Assembly (NCBI RefSeq): GCF_011009015.1
Contig: NZ_CP048878.1
Coordinates: 4,494,354 to 4,558,353 of the forward strand
Length of the DNA stretch: 64,000 bases
DNA from: Spartinivicinus ruber
GTDB taxonomy: Bacteria; Pseudomonadota; Gammaproteobacteria; Pseudomonadales; Zooshikellaceae
Reading direction: 5' to 3'
Below, one piece after another: positions 54,589-64,000 of the stretch (position 1 is the first letter of the stretch; every line of letters starts with the position of its first letter). Made by a program: the position numbers and the translations under genes. The notes under the pieces were generated by a model, which saw only the letters and a list, made by a program, of their open reading frames with translations, was not told the origin of the DNA and made no database searches.

Positions 54589-55614
54589 TACTACCCTCGC
54601 CTAAACATTGTCTGACAATAATCAACCATATAAGTATAGCCTTCAACTTAGAAAAAGCCGTCAAAATCAAAAGGCAACCTTATACTGATCAAGCATAGTT
54701 TAAAAGGGGTAATATCACTGATTTTTATGATAAAGCAATTAGTCATAACATGATGAATTAAGCAATACCATTTTATGAATTAGCCACAATTAAACTAAAT
54801 GGGCAACAAATCAAACTGGCGACAGAAAGCGATCAAAATTCAATCAAAAAATCAATTAAAATATGGCGAGGAAAAGATACAACTAAAAAATAAAAAACCC
54901 TTACTATAAAAGTAAGGGCGTAGGATTGAGACTATGGCTTTGTTGGTTTTAGTTATTCACCAGCTAGCAATTAACTAAAAGATGCGGGCTATCATTTTCT
55001 AGTCCAGCTACTGGTTTCGATCAGTTATTTGCCTCGTTACTTAGTTGAATATAGCTATTTAGTAATATAACTTCTCAGTTACTCCAACTAGCCAGCCACC
55101 ACAATCAATTAACTTGCCAAACAACTAATTTGAGTCAATCAGCATTAAATATTTTTGAGTTAATTTGACAGTAAGAAAAAACTCAACATTAGCCGACTGA
55201 AATATATTAAGAACTAAATTTGTGTAACCAATTAAGCAAAAATATAAAGCGCATGCCTTATTGGAATCTGCCAACCGGTTAACGGTCTGTGAAGAAACCC
55301 AGCACCACTTACAACAATTTGAAATACATCACCCTATTATTAGGCATACATTAAACTTATTAGCTCTTTACTTTGACAACTTTTATGCCTGATGAGCTCT
55401 CATCTTTTGTTTGCCTTTAATATACTACGCGTGCAGTTAAATCCTCTGTAACTAAGGTTCTGCAGAATAATTCACTGTTTATTCTAAATACTCCTTTTAA
55501 AATAGCTTTAAACTACCCTTGCTAAATAAACGACATACATTGCATGCTACTTTTAACTAATTCCAACTTAAATAAGCAAGTAGTTAACAAAAAGCTATTC
55601 ACAGGAAGTTCAAA
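54589..55614. other. 1-kb noncoding, AT-rich stretch
   Basis: No coding frame is supported on either strand. A strong minus-strand terminator at 54898-54918 implies a short transcript starting somewhere in 54919-55600. The far end probably holds the promoter of the Tim44-like gene. No repeat family, tRNA or known RNA was recognised. Confidence 0.5.
54885..54918 (-). terminator. Orphan intrinsic terminator
   Basis: On the minus strand CCCTTACT pairs with AGTAAGGG around a five-base loop and is followed by TTTTTTATTTTTT. It is a textbook intrinsic terminator, but no gene lies upstream of it on that strand within about 700 bp. Confidence 0.8.
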
Positions 55615-56568
55615 TTGAAACACCGTATCGTCAAGCTTCTCACTATTCTCACCTTATCAAGCACAGCAGCTTTAAACAGCTATGCTAGTGCCAATGCGAA
55701 TATTACTCACACAGATGGTTTTCAACCATTTACTGGTGGTTTATTAACCAGTCTACTATTAAAAACGCCATTCCATAATCTCCGTGTTGCCGATATTCTA
55801 GTATTAACCCTGCTCACTGTAGGCTTAGCATTTTTATTAAAGTATCGGTCTGATCAGCTAAAGCGTTACCTTAAAGCAAGGCCAGAGCCAGTTATTGATG
55901 ATGAGGCATTAGCTTCACTTTCAACAAGTATTCAACAAGACATCACTACAACAACAGAATCAACAGCACCCGAGCCCGTAAATGACAGAACTATCCCTTT
56001 TCACCTAGGTTTCAAAAACAAAACTATAACTACCTCAACACCACAGGTTAATAGCAAAACACCAGAAGAAGCTGCAAAAACCAACACCTCAACAGTTGAC
56101 CAAACATCAGATTTAGCTGCCCACTATGCTCAATTTGACCTGCCCGAAGGCTTACAACCAGAATTATTTTTAGAGCAGGCAAAAGAGTTATTTAAACGCG
56201 TTCACTTAGCATGGCTAGCAGGCGATCAACAAACTTTAAAGCACTATACAACGCCAGAACTATTTGAGCGATTAAGTTTGTCTCTGCCAAGCCAAACCGA
56301 ACAAACAACAATAGACTTATTGACCGTTTTTGCTGACATTACCAGCGCCCGCAATTTAGGTGAACTTGCAATGATTACAGTTAAGTTCCATGGTTGGTCA
56401 AAACCAAAAGCCAGTAAAGAAGTTGAAGCCTACAGTGAAGTTTGGCACCTGGAAAACCAGCAACAAGATAACAGCCAGTGGTTAATTACAGGTATCCAGC
56501 CAGTGTCTGGAAACTTAAAAATCAATAGCGACTCCAATCTTCCTGCAATTACAAATCCAGAAGCCTAA
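55615..56568 (+). CDS. Tim44-like domain protein with TTG start
   Basis: The 317-residue protein has a probable signal/anchor (about 5-27), a second membrane helix (about 60-76), a Thr/Pro/Glu-rich linker and a C-terminal Tim44-like domain (about 185-305): LFLEQAKELFKRVHLAWLAGDQQTLKHYTTPELFERL then EAYSEVWHLE. In bacteria such proteins occur in the cell envelope and their role is unsettled. The TTG start at 55615 has AGGAAG upstream. Confidence 0.75.
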   Translation: MKHRIVKLLTILTLSSTAALNSYASANANITHTDGFQPFTGGLLTSLLLKTPFHNLRVADILVLTLLTVGLAFLLKYRSDQLKRYLKARPEPVIDDEALASLSTSIQQDITTTTESTAPEPVNDRTIPFHLGFKNKTITTSTPQVNSKTPEEAAKTNTSTVDQTSDLAAHYAQFDLPEGLQPELFLEQAKELFKRVHLAWLAGDQQTLKHYTTPELFERLSLSLPSQTEQTTIDLLTVFADITSARNLGELAMITVKFHGWSKPKASKEVEAYSEVWHLENQQQDNSQWLITGIQPVSGNLKINSDSNLPAITNPEA

Positions 56569-56982
56569 CTATTAGCTCGCAAACGTTGGAGAAAAATTCT
56601 TTATATAGTTCAATATAGTGCATATCATTTTTACAACATCACCGCTTCAAATAACAAACCAGTTCACAATCCTCTTGCTACAGGTTAGCTTTTGCATTAG
56701 AATGCGGCACTCGCTTGACTAGGGGTCTAACGGGCTAGTTTATAAGGTTATTGTTAAGCTCGAATAAGTAAAAACCCCTAAATGAATCACTTTCTGTACA
56801 AGCTTTATTCTGTAATAGTCGATTAAATTAACTTTATTGCAGTTTATCAACAATGTTGAAGTTGTTATTAAATGGAAAAAGCGCCTGTTACGTAATCATA
56901 CCTATTTACCCTGTCAGCTCAGTTTTTATTATTTAGCAACCAAGAATAAATACAGAATAATTTAGTCATTGAGGAGTATGTA
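56569..56982. other. 414-bp noncoding leader with possible promoter
   Basis: A TTGACT near 56716 followed at 17-18 bp by GTTTATA is a plausible sigma-70 promoter. Downstream TAGGGGT (about 56721) can pair with ACCCCTA (about 56775), so the leader may fold. No coding frame is seen. Confidence 0.35.
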
Positions 56983-57432
56983 ATGGCCAAGTATCTCTAT
57001 ACCACCGTTTATGAACAGTTCACTGGGCAAAAGCCACCTGAGCCTCAACCAAAGCCAGAGCATCGCCAGCAGCGTAAGACCCATGGCCACCCTTACCGCA
57101 TGCGCCACAATATGCAGAATCAGCGCGATAATCAAGAAGGCGAATTTCAGCCTAGCTACCATCAGGATGAACAGCAGCACCAACGTTCGCTAAATAATCA
57201 CAATAAGCCTAATTATAATAATACTGGCTACAACAGCAAAGGTACTGGTCACCCATTCAGACAGAACCGGGCCAGACAACAACAGCCAAACCATTATAAT
57301 CAGCAATCTCAGCCTTCTTATGAAGCGGGAGAGGCTAACTCAAGACACAACCAGGCCGCCCCTAAAGTCGTTTATAAAAAGCGTCGTCAATATCGGTATC
57401 CTCAAGACTCCCAGCAACAGTTTGACGCATAA
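56983..57432 (+). CDS. Low-complexity Gln/Asn/His-rich basic protein
   Basis: The 149-residue protein begins with a folded-looking segment (MAKYLYTTVYEQFTGQK) and then becomes low-complexity Gln/Asn/His/Arg/Pro, ending in a basic VVYKKRRQYRYP patch. It is probably disordered and could bind RNA or DNA, but no family is recognised. GGAG lies upstream of the ATG. The gene is followed by a terminator-like hairpin at 57471-57494. Confidence 0.65.
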   Translation: MAKYLYTTVYEQFTGQKPPEPQPKPEHRQQRKTHGHPYRMRHNMQNQRDNQEGEFQPSYHQDEQQHQRSLNNHNKPNYNNTGYNSKGTGHPFRQNRARQQQPNHYNQQSQPSYEAGEANSRHNQAAPKVVYKKRRQYRYPQDSQQQFDA

Positions 57433-57470
57433 ATAAAACTGCTAGCTAGCTACGCCATTACAAGTTATTA

Positions 57471-57499
57471 GAGGTATCTTAGCTGAGATACCTCCTTTA
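57471..57499 (+). terminator. Terminator of the Q/N-rich protein gene
   Basis: GAGGTATCT pairs with AGATACCTC around TTAGCTG-type loop sequence and a short CTTTAC follows. The T-run is weak, but its place 38 bp after the stop fits termination. Confidence 0.55.
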
Positions 57500-57630
57500 C
57501 TATCAAATATCCCACCTTAGCTCTTCCAGCTTCACCAGACCCACTCCATTTTTTTGCAATCAGCATGCCCTTCGCACCAAACCGTACAAATAATTAGTGA
57601 TTTTTCCTAAAAGCTAACTATTTAAAAATA

Positions 57631-57665
57631 AAAAATCGCTTAAATTATTCATTTAAGCGATTTTT
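57631..57665 (-). terminator. Terminator of the oad operon
   Basis: AAAAATCGCTTAAAT is perfectly inverted as ATTTAAGCGATTTTT with a five-base loop. It lies 25 bp after the oadB stop and has a T-run on the minus strand. Confidence 0.85.
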
Positions 57666-57689
57666 AAGTGGCGATTAATTATTTAAGGC

Positions 57690-59030
57690 TTAGCCAGAAA
57701 CATATTTAATCATGACCCCCGCAGCAACTGCAGAGCCAATAACACCCGCCACATTAGGCCCCATTGCATGCATTAACAAAAAGTTTTGGGGGTTTGCTTC
57801 CAAGCCAAGCTTATTAGAAACCCGCGCAGCCATTGGTACTGCCGACACACCTGCGGAACCAATAAGTGGATTAATTGGCGTTTTTGATAATTTATTCATT
57901 AATTTCGCCATCAATACCCCTGCAGCCGTACCAATACAAAAGGCAACAACCCCCAAACCTAAAATACCTAAAGTTTCTGCTTGTAAAAACTTGTCGGCAA
58001 CTAATTTAGAGCCAACTGACAAGCCTAAAAATATGGTAACGGTATTAATTAGGGCATTTTGTGCCGTATCACTTAATCGATCAACTACACCACACTCACG
58101 CATCAAGTTACCAAAACAAAACATCCCGAGTAGTGGTGCTGCATCTGGTAATAACAATGCAACCAATACCAATAGCACTAATGGGAAGATTATTTTTTCG
58201 CGCTTGGAAACATGGCGTAACTGCACCATTTTTATTTCACGCTCATGCTTGGAGGTTAACGCACGCATGATCGGTGGTTGTATCAGCGGTACTAGTGCCA
58301 TATAAGAGTAAGCTGCTACAGCAATAGCACCTAATAAATGAGGTGCCAAAATACTGGAAACATAAATTGCCGTTGGTCCATCAGCTCCTCCAATAATACC
58401 AATGGCAGCTGCATCTGCCAGCGAGAAGTCCATCCAGCCGAGATGCGTCAATCCTAACGCCCCCATTATGGTGGCAAAAATACCAAACTGGGCTGCGGCA
58501 CCTAAAAATAAGGTTTTAGGGTTAGCCAGTAACGGTCCAAAATCCGTCATCGCCCCTACCCCCATAAAAATGACTAGAGGAAAGACACCACTGGCAATGC
58601 CCACTGAGTAAAACTGGTATAAAACACCATTGTTATAGCCTAAATTACTAGCAATACCTGCTGCAGCCGACTGTAAGGTAGGTGCTGCATTATAATAAGC
58701 TTTTAAAACCATTTCTGGATCAGTTAACCCAGACTGCTCTAATGCAGCCGCAATTTTATTGACAATAACCAGCGCCTCTACCTGCTTGGCGCCATTTGCC
58801 ATCATATTGGTTGCTTGGTGAAGCGCCTGCTCGACAGCAGAATAGGCCAAACCCGCTTCTGGAATATTCGCTAGAATACCGCCAAATCCAATAGGCACTA
58901 ATAACAAAGGCTCAAAGTTTTTTCGTATTGCTAAAAACAGCAATACGAATCCGATAACAATCATGGCAAATTGGCCAAACCCAAGATTCGCCAACCCTGA
59001 GCCCTGCCATAGAAGAAGAAGTTTATCCAT
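57690..59030 (-). CDS. oadB: Oxaloacetate decarboxylase beta subunit (Na+ pump)
   Basis: The 446-residue protein has about ten membrane helices and the conserved [15 protein letters not shown] and [23 protein letters not shown] stretches of the beta subunits of sodium-translocating decarboxylases. It decarboxylates carboxybiotin and exports Na+. It follows oadA by 12 bp and ends at a strong terminator. The length is slightly above the family average, with a normal sequence throughout. Confidence 0.95.
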   Translation of the reverse strand: MDKLLLLWQGSGLANLGFGQFAMIVIGFVLLFLAIRKNFEPLLLVPIGFGGILANIPEAGLAYSAVEQALHQATNMMANGAKQVEALVIVNKIAAALEQSGLTDPEMVLKAYYNAAPTLQSAAAGIASNLGYNNGVLYQFYSVGIASGVFPLVIFMGVGAMTDFGPLLANPKTLFLGAAAQFGIFATIMGALGLTHLGWMDFSLADAAAIGIIGGADGPTAIYVSSILAPHLLGAIAVAAYSYMALVPLIQPPIMRALTSKHEREIKMVQLRHVSKREKIIFPLVLLVLVALLLPDAAPLLGMFCFGNLMRECGVVDRLSDTAQNALINTVTIFLGLSVGSKLVADKFLQAETLGILGLGVVAFCIGTAAGVLMAKLMNKLSKTPINPLIGSAGVSAVPMAARVSNKLGLEANPQNFLLMHAMGPNVAGVIGSAVAAGVMIKYVSG

Positions 59031-59042
59031 TCAGCTACACCC

Positions 59043-60839
59043 TTACGACAGCTTGAGTAATACATCACCCACAGCTACAGCATCACCATCTTTAACCATG
59101 ACAGCGGTGACCTTACCTGCACTTGGCGCACGTATTTCAGTTTCCATTTTCATTGCTTCTAAAATAATCAGCACGTCACCTTCTTGAACTGATTGCCCCG
59201 GTGTAACATGAACTTTCCAAATATTCCCAGCCAAAGGTGCTAACAATGGTTCACCATCATCTGATCCAGCTGTGGTAGGGGCTACAGGGACTGTTGGTGT
59301 AGTTGGCGCAATAGCTGCGACTTCTCCTCCCTCAGATACTTCAACCACATAGGCCTGACCGTTCACTTTAACGGTATACACTTCGATCCCACCTGGTGCA
59401 GCAGCTAGCTTAGGCGAAGCTTTCGTTGCTGACACTTCTTGTCCAGTTGGAGCAGGCTCGAAGGCATCAGGATTGCCGCGATTTTGTAAAAATTTAAGTC
59501 CCACCTGCGGAAACAACGCGTAAGTTAAGACGTCATCAACGCTATCTTTTGCCAGTGAAAAGCTTTTTTCTTTGGCCAGCTGGGTTAACTCTTGGGTCAA
59601 CTTTTCTACTTCAGGCTTGAGCAAATCCGCTGGACGACAGGTGATGGGTTCGTCCCCCTCCAACACTTTTTGTTGCAGCTCTTTATTAAATCCAGCCGGT
59701 GCTGCTCCGTATTCGCCTTTTAAGATAGCTGCCGTTTCTTTGGAAATAGACTTATAACGCTCCCCGGTCAGCACATTAAGTACTGCTTGAGTGCCCACAA
59801 TTTGTGAGGTTGGCGTCACTAAGGGGATATATCCCAAGTCTTCTCTGACCGCAGGAATTTCTTTTAACACTTCATCAAATTTATCCTGAGCACCCTGCTC
59901 TTTTAACTGGTTTTCCATGTTAGTTAGCATGCCACCAGGCACTTGCGCGATCAAAATGCGTGAATCAACACCGCGAAGTGCTCCTTCAAACTTGGCGTAT
60001 TTCTTCCTAACAACGCGGAAATAGGCAGCGATTTCCTCAAGTAAGCGCAGGTCTAAACCTGTTTCACGTTTAGTGCCTTGTAAAGCAGCAACTATCGACT
60101 CAGTTGGAGAATGCCCATAAGTCATACTCATTGAAGAAATTGCGGTATCTATATTATCTATTCCGGCCTCAATTGCTTTGAGCGCTGTCATTGAAGACAA
60201 ACCCGCCGTCGCATGGCACTGCATATGTACTGGAATTGACAAGCTCTTCTTCAATCGACTTACTAGCTCATAGCCATCATAAGGCGTAAGAATCCCTGCC
60301 ATATCTTTAATAGCAACAGAGTCGGCCCCCATATCTTCTATCTGTTTCGCCAAGTCCACCCACATATCAATGGTATGCACAGGGCTTGTTGTATAAGAAA
60401 TTGTTCCTTGTGCATGTTTGCCCTGTTTTTTTACTGCTTTGAGCGCTGTAGCTAAATTGCGTGGGTCGTTCATTGCATCAAAGACCCGAAACACATCAAC
60501 CCCGTTATAAGCTGCGCGTTCAACAAAACGTTCTACAACATCATCAGCATAATGGCGATAACCTAATAGGTTTTGTCCCCGCAACAACATTTGCTGCTGA
60601 GTATTTGGCATGGCTTTTTTTAGCTGTCTAATTCGCTCCCAAGGGTCTTCCCCTAAAAATCGAATACAAGCATCAAAAGTTGCTCCCCCCCACGATTCAA
60701 CCGACCAAAAGCCCACTTTGTCGAGCTTCTCTGCAATTGGCAACATATCATCCAACCGCAGCCGGGTGGCAAATAAAGACTGATGTGCATCTCGCAACAC
60801 TACATCGGTAATACCTAATGGTTTTTTGTTCTCAGTCAT
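59043..60839 (-). CDS. oadA: Oxaloacetate decarboxylase alpha subunit
   Basis: The 598-residue protein has a carboxyltransferase barrel (about 5-270; metal-binding DAHQSL and HMQCHATAG), a conserved carboxylase domain (to about 470), a Pro/Ala/Thr linker and a C-terminal biotin-carrier domain with biotinyl lysine K564 in EAMKMET. It transfers CO2 from oxaloacetate to biotin; OadB then releases it and pumps Na+. The gene lies between oadG and oadB. Confidence 0.96.
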   Translation of the reverse strand: MTENKKPLGITDVVLRDAHQSLFATRLRLDDMLPIAEKLDKVGFWSVESWGGATFDACIRFLGEDPWERIRQLKKAMPNTQQQMLLRGQNLLGYRHYADDVVERFVERAAYNGVDVFRVFDAMNDPRNLATALKAVKKQGKHAQGTISYTTSPVHTIDMWVDLAKQIEDMGADSVAIKDMAGILTPYDGYELVSRLKKSLSIPVHMQCHATAGLSSMTALKAIEAGIDNIDTAISSMSMTYGHSPTESIVAALQGTKRETGLDLRLLEEIAAYFRVVRKKYAKFEGALRGVDSRILIAQVPGGMLTNMENQLKEQGAQDKFDEVLKEIPAVREDLGYIPLVTPTSQIVGTQAVLNVLTGERYKSISKETAAILKGEYGAAPAGFNKELQQKVLEGDEPITCRPADLLKPEVEKLTQELTQLAKEKSFSLAKDSVDDVLTYALFPQVGLKFLQNRGNPDAFEPAPTGQEVSATKASPKLAAAPGGIEVYTVKVNGQAYVVEVSEGGEVAAIAPTTPTVPVAPTTAGSDDGEPLLAPLAGNIWKVHVTPGQSVQEGDVLIILEAMKMETEIRAPSAGKVTAVMVKDGDAVAVGDVLLKLS

Positions 60840-60882
60840 GGCATTTTGGCCTTTTCGCTTGCTAATTAAAAATCCTTAAATA

Positions 60883-61131
60883 CTAACGGTGACGGCTACG
60901 ATATTGTTTTATGGCAGCACTAATCACCGCAACAAGCTGTTCATCTTGTTGTTTATCTGCCACAGTTGAACTAGGAGCGGCTTGAGAAACAGGAATCACT
61001 TCCTCTTCACCAAACTTCGATATCAAACGAGACATCAAAGCAGTAGCAAAAATAAGTAACGTCAAAAATACAAACACAAAGCCCATGCCAAACAGCATTA
61101 AATTCAGCCCTTCATTAAGCAACTCGGACAT
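60883..61131 (-). CDS. oadG: Oxaloacetate decarboxylase gamma subunit
   Basis: The 82-residue protein has one N-terminal membrane helix (about 12-33) and a C-terminal tail ending IKQYRSRHR. That matches OadG, which holds the complex together and binds Zn2+. It is the first gene of oadGAB, 43 bp upstream of oadA. The sequence alone is short, so context carries most of the weight. Confidence 0.9.
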   Translation of the reverse strand: MSELLNEGLNLMLFGMGFVFVFLTLLIFATALMSRLISKFGEEEVIPVSQAAPSSTVADKQQDEQLVAVISAAIKQYRSRHR

Positions 61132-61799
61132 TATGCGTTTCCTTATGGTTATCAGTTTTTATTGGCAAACTAGTCGTTATTTGGGGCAACTTTATTTTTT
61201 ATGTGCCTTTTTCAGCACACCTTTTGTTGGCTATAGACACGCTATTATTATCACGCTGTTATGATATGTCCTGTCTATACTAGTATCGCCGTATATATTA
61301 ATAGCCGTTATACCCTTACGATGATCAACCCTTCGCTTTGGCTAAATATAACGCTATGTCTTTTACCCCCAGACAAATGTTGTTAATGTACCTTGATTCC
61401 CAAAGAGAGGCAAACCCAACAAGGGCTATACCACCCCGTGCTATTATTGCTAATCAACTTTTTAACCGCTTAAAATAACATGCTTGATTATTACCACTTA
61501 ATTAAGACCGACAGGTTCTGCCTAGTTAACCCTTCACAAAAATAATAAATAAGACTCTTACTGAGTGGTTGAAAAAATAGGGATGATTTAAAAGTGTCAC
61601 CATACATTTAGCTAGAAAATTATGGTTATTCATCAGCAAAATAGATGATCAATACCGTTCAACTAATGAAAGTAGAGAGTAAGCTAAGGTTCCTAAAGAT
61701 CTCTTGCTACTCTACTCATTGCATACTCTGAATGATTCCTGCTGTCTAACTTAACAGAACTAAGTGAAATAACTATTTGTAAGAAGAGAGGGCAACTTT
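61132..61799. other. 668-bp noncoding stretch between oadG and the YgdI/YgdR gene
   Basis: The stretch is AT-rich, has no credible open frame and shows no strong hairpin or repeat. It must hold the promoters of both divergent units; none could be placed with confidence. Confidence 0.4.
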
Positions 61800-62006
61800 A
61801 TGAGTAAGTGGCTGCTTATAAGTACCTTGGCCGTAATAGCAGGCTGTAGCACGCCTCACCGGATTTTGTTAATCGATGGTTCCGAGATCGAAACCCTGGA
61901 TCAGCCAGAATATAATCGCTCCACTGGCTTTTATGAATATGAAGGGGTCAATGGAAAAAACCGTTCAATTAACAAAGACCAAGTCAAAAGTATCAGTGAG
62001 CTTTAG
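61800..62006 (+). CDS. YgdI/YgdR-family small lipoprotein
   Basis: The 68-residue protein has a lipobox IAGC (C16) and the SH3-like YgdI/YgdR (DUF903) domain: ILLIDGSEIETLDQPEYNRSTGFYEYEGVNGKNRSINKDQVKSI. These small envelope lipoproteins have no settled function. GAGAGGG lies upstream of ATG 61800. Confidence 0.88.
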   Translation: MSKWLLISTLAVIAGCSTPHRILLIDGSEIETLDQPEYNRSTGFYEYEGVNGKNRSINKDQVKSISEL

Positions 62007-62170
62007 TCATAAACCATCAGGTTAATAACTGAAAGCAAGTGTACTTCCAGTCTGTTAGTTACTAGGTGGGATAGCATATATGTCAAGCCTGGGAGTTATG
62101 ATATTGTTCCTATCAGGACGCATGAGTACCGCAATAAATAGCCTAATATAATTAAACGAGAATGTTTTAA

Positions 62171-63055
62171 ATGATAAAAAAAGCGATTCTGCTAGGCGTA
62201 GTAAGCACTTCCATTTTAGCTATTGGTGGCTATTGGGTTCTAAAAGCTACCGCCAAATCCGCCCCTCATTACCCTGTTTATGATGATTTACCGACACCTG
62301 CTGTGATTGCTCATCGTGGCGGAAGAGGATTGTGGCCTGAAAATACCTTATATGCCTTTCAGAAAGCTGTAAAGCTGGGTGTAGATATGCTGGAGCTTGA
62401 TATCCGTCAAACCAAAGACGGACAGCTCGTAGTATTACACGATGAATATGTTGATCGTACCACCAATGGTGAAGGCCCCATAAATAGCTTTACCTTAGCA
62501 GAAGCAAAGAAACTAGACGCTGGCTTCAACTGGACCAAAGATAATAAGAGCTTTCCCTTTCGTGGCAAAGACATTGTTATACCGACATTTCAGGAAGTAC
62601 TTGAAAACTTTCCAGCGCAAAAAATGATTGTCGAAATAAAACAGGCTCAACCAGCAATCGAGCGAGCTGTCTGCCAGGCAATTCAGGCGGCAAAAAAAGA
62701 AGATCACATCATTATCGGCTCTTTCTACCCTGAAGTATTAAAACGCTTTAGACAAGTGTGTCCGGAAATTGCTACCTCTGCTAGCCCTAATGAGGTCAAG
62801 CTACTATTTGCTGCTGAGCGGCTAGGGCTAACTGACTTACTTAGCCCTGCTGCCAGTGCTCTACAAATTCCCAAGCAAGATGGCAAGATCGAAGTTGCTA
62901 CACCGTCATTCATTAGAGCAGCTCATGATCGCATGTTGCAAGTGCAAGTGTGGACGATTAACGACCCAGACATGATGCTCTCATTAATTGCAAACGGGGC
63001 TGATGGGATTATCACTGATTACCCTGATCGATTACTGAATTTGATGCGTAAATAA
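62171..63055 (+). CDS. Membrane-anchored glycerophosphodiester phosphodiesterase
   Basis: The 294-residue protein has an N-terminal membrane anchor (about 4-24) and a GDPD barrel: AHRGGRGLWPENT with H48, the metal pair E75/D77 in LELDIR, H90 in VVLHDEYVDRTTNG, and a closing DGIITDYPDRL. It hydrolyses glycerophosphodiesters from phospholipids to glycerol-3-phosphate and an alcohol. The anchor puts it on the outer side of the inner membrane. Confidence 0.92.
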   Translation: MIKKAILLGVVSTSILAIGGYWVLKATAKSAPHYPVYDDLPTPAVIAHRGGRGLWPENTLYAFQKAVKLGVDMLELDIRQTKDGQLVVLHDEYVDRTTNGEGPINSFTLAEAKKLDAGFNWTKDNKSFPFRGKDIVIPTFQEVLENFPAQKMIVEIKQAQPAIERAVCQAIQAAKKEDHIIIGSFYPEVLKRFRQVCPEIATSASPNEVKLLFAAERLGLTDLLSPAASALQIPKQDGKIEVATPSFIRAAHDRMLQVQVWTINDPDMMLSLIANGADGIITDYPDRLLNLMRK

Positions 63056-63058
63056 TTT

Positions 63059-63098
63059 AAGGGCATCTCAAAAAGTTACTTTTTTTAGAGGTGCCCTT
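63059..63098 (+). terminator. Terminator between the phosphodiesterase and ribE
   Basis: AAGGGCATCTC pairs with GAGGTGCCCTT (one G-U) around an A/T-rich loop. It lies a few bases after the phosphodiesterase stop and before the convergent ribE stop, so it may serve both. Confidence 0.65.
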
Positions 63099-63154
63099 CA
63101 CTCTATTATCTTCGTTGCATCCTGTATATAGATAGGAATACAACGTTGGATGCA

Positions 63155-63784
63155 TCACCGATTAGCCTTATCAGTATATTGTTTTTTCACATTGATCCGT
63201 TTGACGGTATCCACAACTGCCTGGGTTTGACTGTCCACTTCCAAATTGACTTGATCACCCACTTCAACCTGACCAAAAGTAGTTACCCGCAAAGTTTCAG
63301 GGATAAAATAAACACTAAAACTATCTTGATTTAATTCAGATAAAGTCAGACTAACTCCATTTAGCGCTACATAACCTTTTTCAAATAAATAATCCTGCAA
63401 CTCAGTTGGCACTTTGAAGGTCACTTTTTTATTATTTTCTGGTGATTCAGTAGCAATGACCTCCGCCATAGCATGGATATGCCCAGATAAGAGATGCCCA
63501 CCAATTTCATCGCCAAACCGTGCAGCACGCTCAAGATTTACCTGATCACCTACATTTAAATTCACTAAGTTGGTGATCCGCAGGGTTTCCATCATAGCGT
63601 CAAAGCTGACCACATCACCTTCTATTGCTGTGACAGTCAAACAAGCCCCATTAATGGCAACACTTGCTCCCAGTGTTAGGCCCACTAATAACGATTCAGG
63701 AAATTGAAACGAAAACCGATATAACTGATGTTTTTTTTCAATATTTGCAACAGGTAATGTACAAGCGACTATTCCAGTAAACAT
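63155..63784 (-). CDS. ribE: Riboflavin synthase, alpha chain
   Basis: The 209-residue protein has the two lumazine-binding repeats of riboflavin synthase: MFTGIV at the N terminus, GASVAINGACLTVT with METLRITNL in repeat one, and GGHLLSGHIH then GYVALNGVSLTLSEL in repeat two. It forms riboflavin from two molecules of 6,7-dimethyl-8-ribityllumazine. AAGGAG lies 8 bp before ATG 63784. No FMN riboswitch was visible in the 216 bp upstream. Confidence 0.96.
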   Translation of the reverse strand: MFTGIVACTLPVANIEKKHQLYRFSFQFPESLLVGLTLGASVAINGACLTVTAIEGDVVSFDAMMETLRITNLVNLNVGDQVNLERAARFGDEIGGHLLSGHIHAMAEVIATESPENNKKVTFKVPTELQDYLFEKGYVALNGVSLTLSELNQDSFSVYFIPETLRVTTFGQVEVGDQVNLEVDSQTQAVVDTVKRINVKKQYTDKANR

Positions 63785-63813
63785 AAAGCAACTCCTTTAA
63801 ATATCATGCACTG

Positions 63814-63930
63814 CTAACGATCTTCACTTAACCAAGCCAACACCATATCCAGCGGCATAAAAAAACACAAGCTACCTGTCTGGCTCCAGTCCAAATAACG
63901 TTCCCACAGCACGATCTTAACTATGCTCAC
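63814..63930 (-). CDS. Possible short gene upstream of ribE
   Basis: A 38-codon frame runs from GTG 63930 to TAG 63814, with GGGAG 6 bp upstream and in-frame stops just before that. It encodes a Trp/Leu-rich peptide ending VLAWLSEDR. Another minus-strand frame entering from the window edge ends at a TGA overlapping this GTG (GTGA), which would suit translational coupling. It may be a small gene or chance; the window ends too soon to tell. Confidence 0.25.
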   Translation of the reverse strand: MSIVKIVLWERYLDWSQTGSLCFFMPLDMVLAWLSEDR

Positions 63931-64000
63931 CTATCACTCCCAATACCGTCAATTGCTCCCAACAAAGTCCAGAGAGCCAACAAATTTATCAAACAACCAA

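Noticed and set aside
63785-64000. FMN riboswitch upstream of ribE
   Set aside because: The conserved FMN-element core was not found on the minus strand, and part of the stretch may be coding.

Overview
The window looks like one stretch of a gammaproteobacterial chromosome. The evidence is the gene order thrS-infC-rpmI-rplT-pheS-pheT-ihfA-merR-tRNA-Pro, a Na+-pumping oxaloacetate decarboxylase set (oadGAB), and proteins of gammaproteobacterial type such as TrmO, YgdI/YgdR and CybB. AT-rich composition, sodium bioenergetics, two TonB receptors, a secreted sphingomyelinase-like enzyme and a type III-type chaperone/effector pair suggest a marine, possibly host-associated member of the Oceanospirillales-like lineages. 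That placement is inference.

Positions 1-11054 are the right part of an integrated element (prophage or phage-like island) whose left end lies outside the window. A minus-strand primase/helicase (cut by the window edge) is divergent from a long plus-strand operon. That operon encodes a double-HTH repressor, a LuxR-type HTH protein, RdgC, several small unknown proteins, a Sak4-like AAA ATPase, a DUF669 protein, an Fe-S-type PD-(D/E)XK nuclease, an SF2 helicase, a CsrA-family protein, an excisionase-like protein and a tyrosine integrase. Several genes overlap by 4-11 bp. This reads as a replication/recombination module with its own integration genes.

Positions 11055-13559 hold what looks like cargo between the integrase and tRNA-Pro: a CesT-like type III secretion chaperone followed by a C39-like cysteine protease, i.e. 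a probable chaperone/effector pair, with its own terminator. About 0.8 kb of noncoding DNA follows, ending in three 10-bp repeats close to the tRNA 3' end. tRNA-Pro(GGG) is the likely attachment target, but no second att copy is visible in the window.

Positions 13560-29000 are core genes: translation (tRNA-Pro, ihfA, pheST, rplT, rpmI, infC with an ATT start, thrS, tRNA-Val), nucleotide-sugar enzymes for acidic surface polysaccharides, uvrB, an aspartate-type aminotransferase and tRNA-Asn.

Positions 29000-40150 carry a ComEA-like protein, msrA, a VOC protein, a REC-DUF3369-HD-GYP regulator, two divergent TonB receptors, a sensor kinase, a YfiR-like protein and glutaminase. Positions 40400-54600 carry cytochrome b561, a PLP lyase, a membrane-anchored Mrr-type nuclease, a WYL regulator, a sphingomyelinase-like enzyme, trmO, a quinone reductase, an amino-acid ABC transporter, udk, a lipoprotein and a DUF3137 protein. 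Positions 54600-64000 carry a 1-kb noncoding gap with an orphan terminator, a Tim44-like protein, a Q/N-rich protein, oadGAB, a YgdI/YgdR lipoprotein, a glycerophosphodiesterase and riboflavin synthase. No CRISPR array, rRNA or intact insertion sequence was seen.
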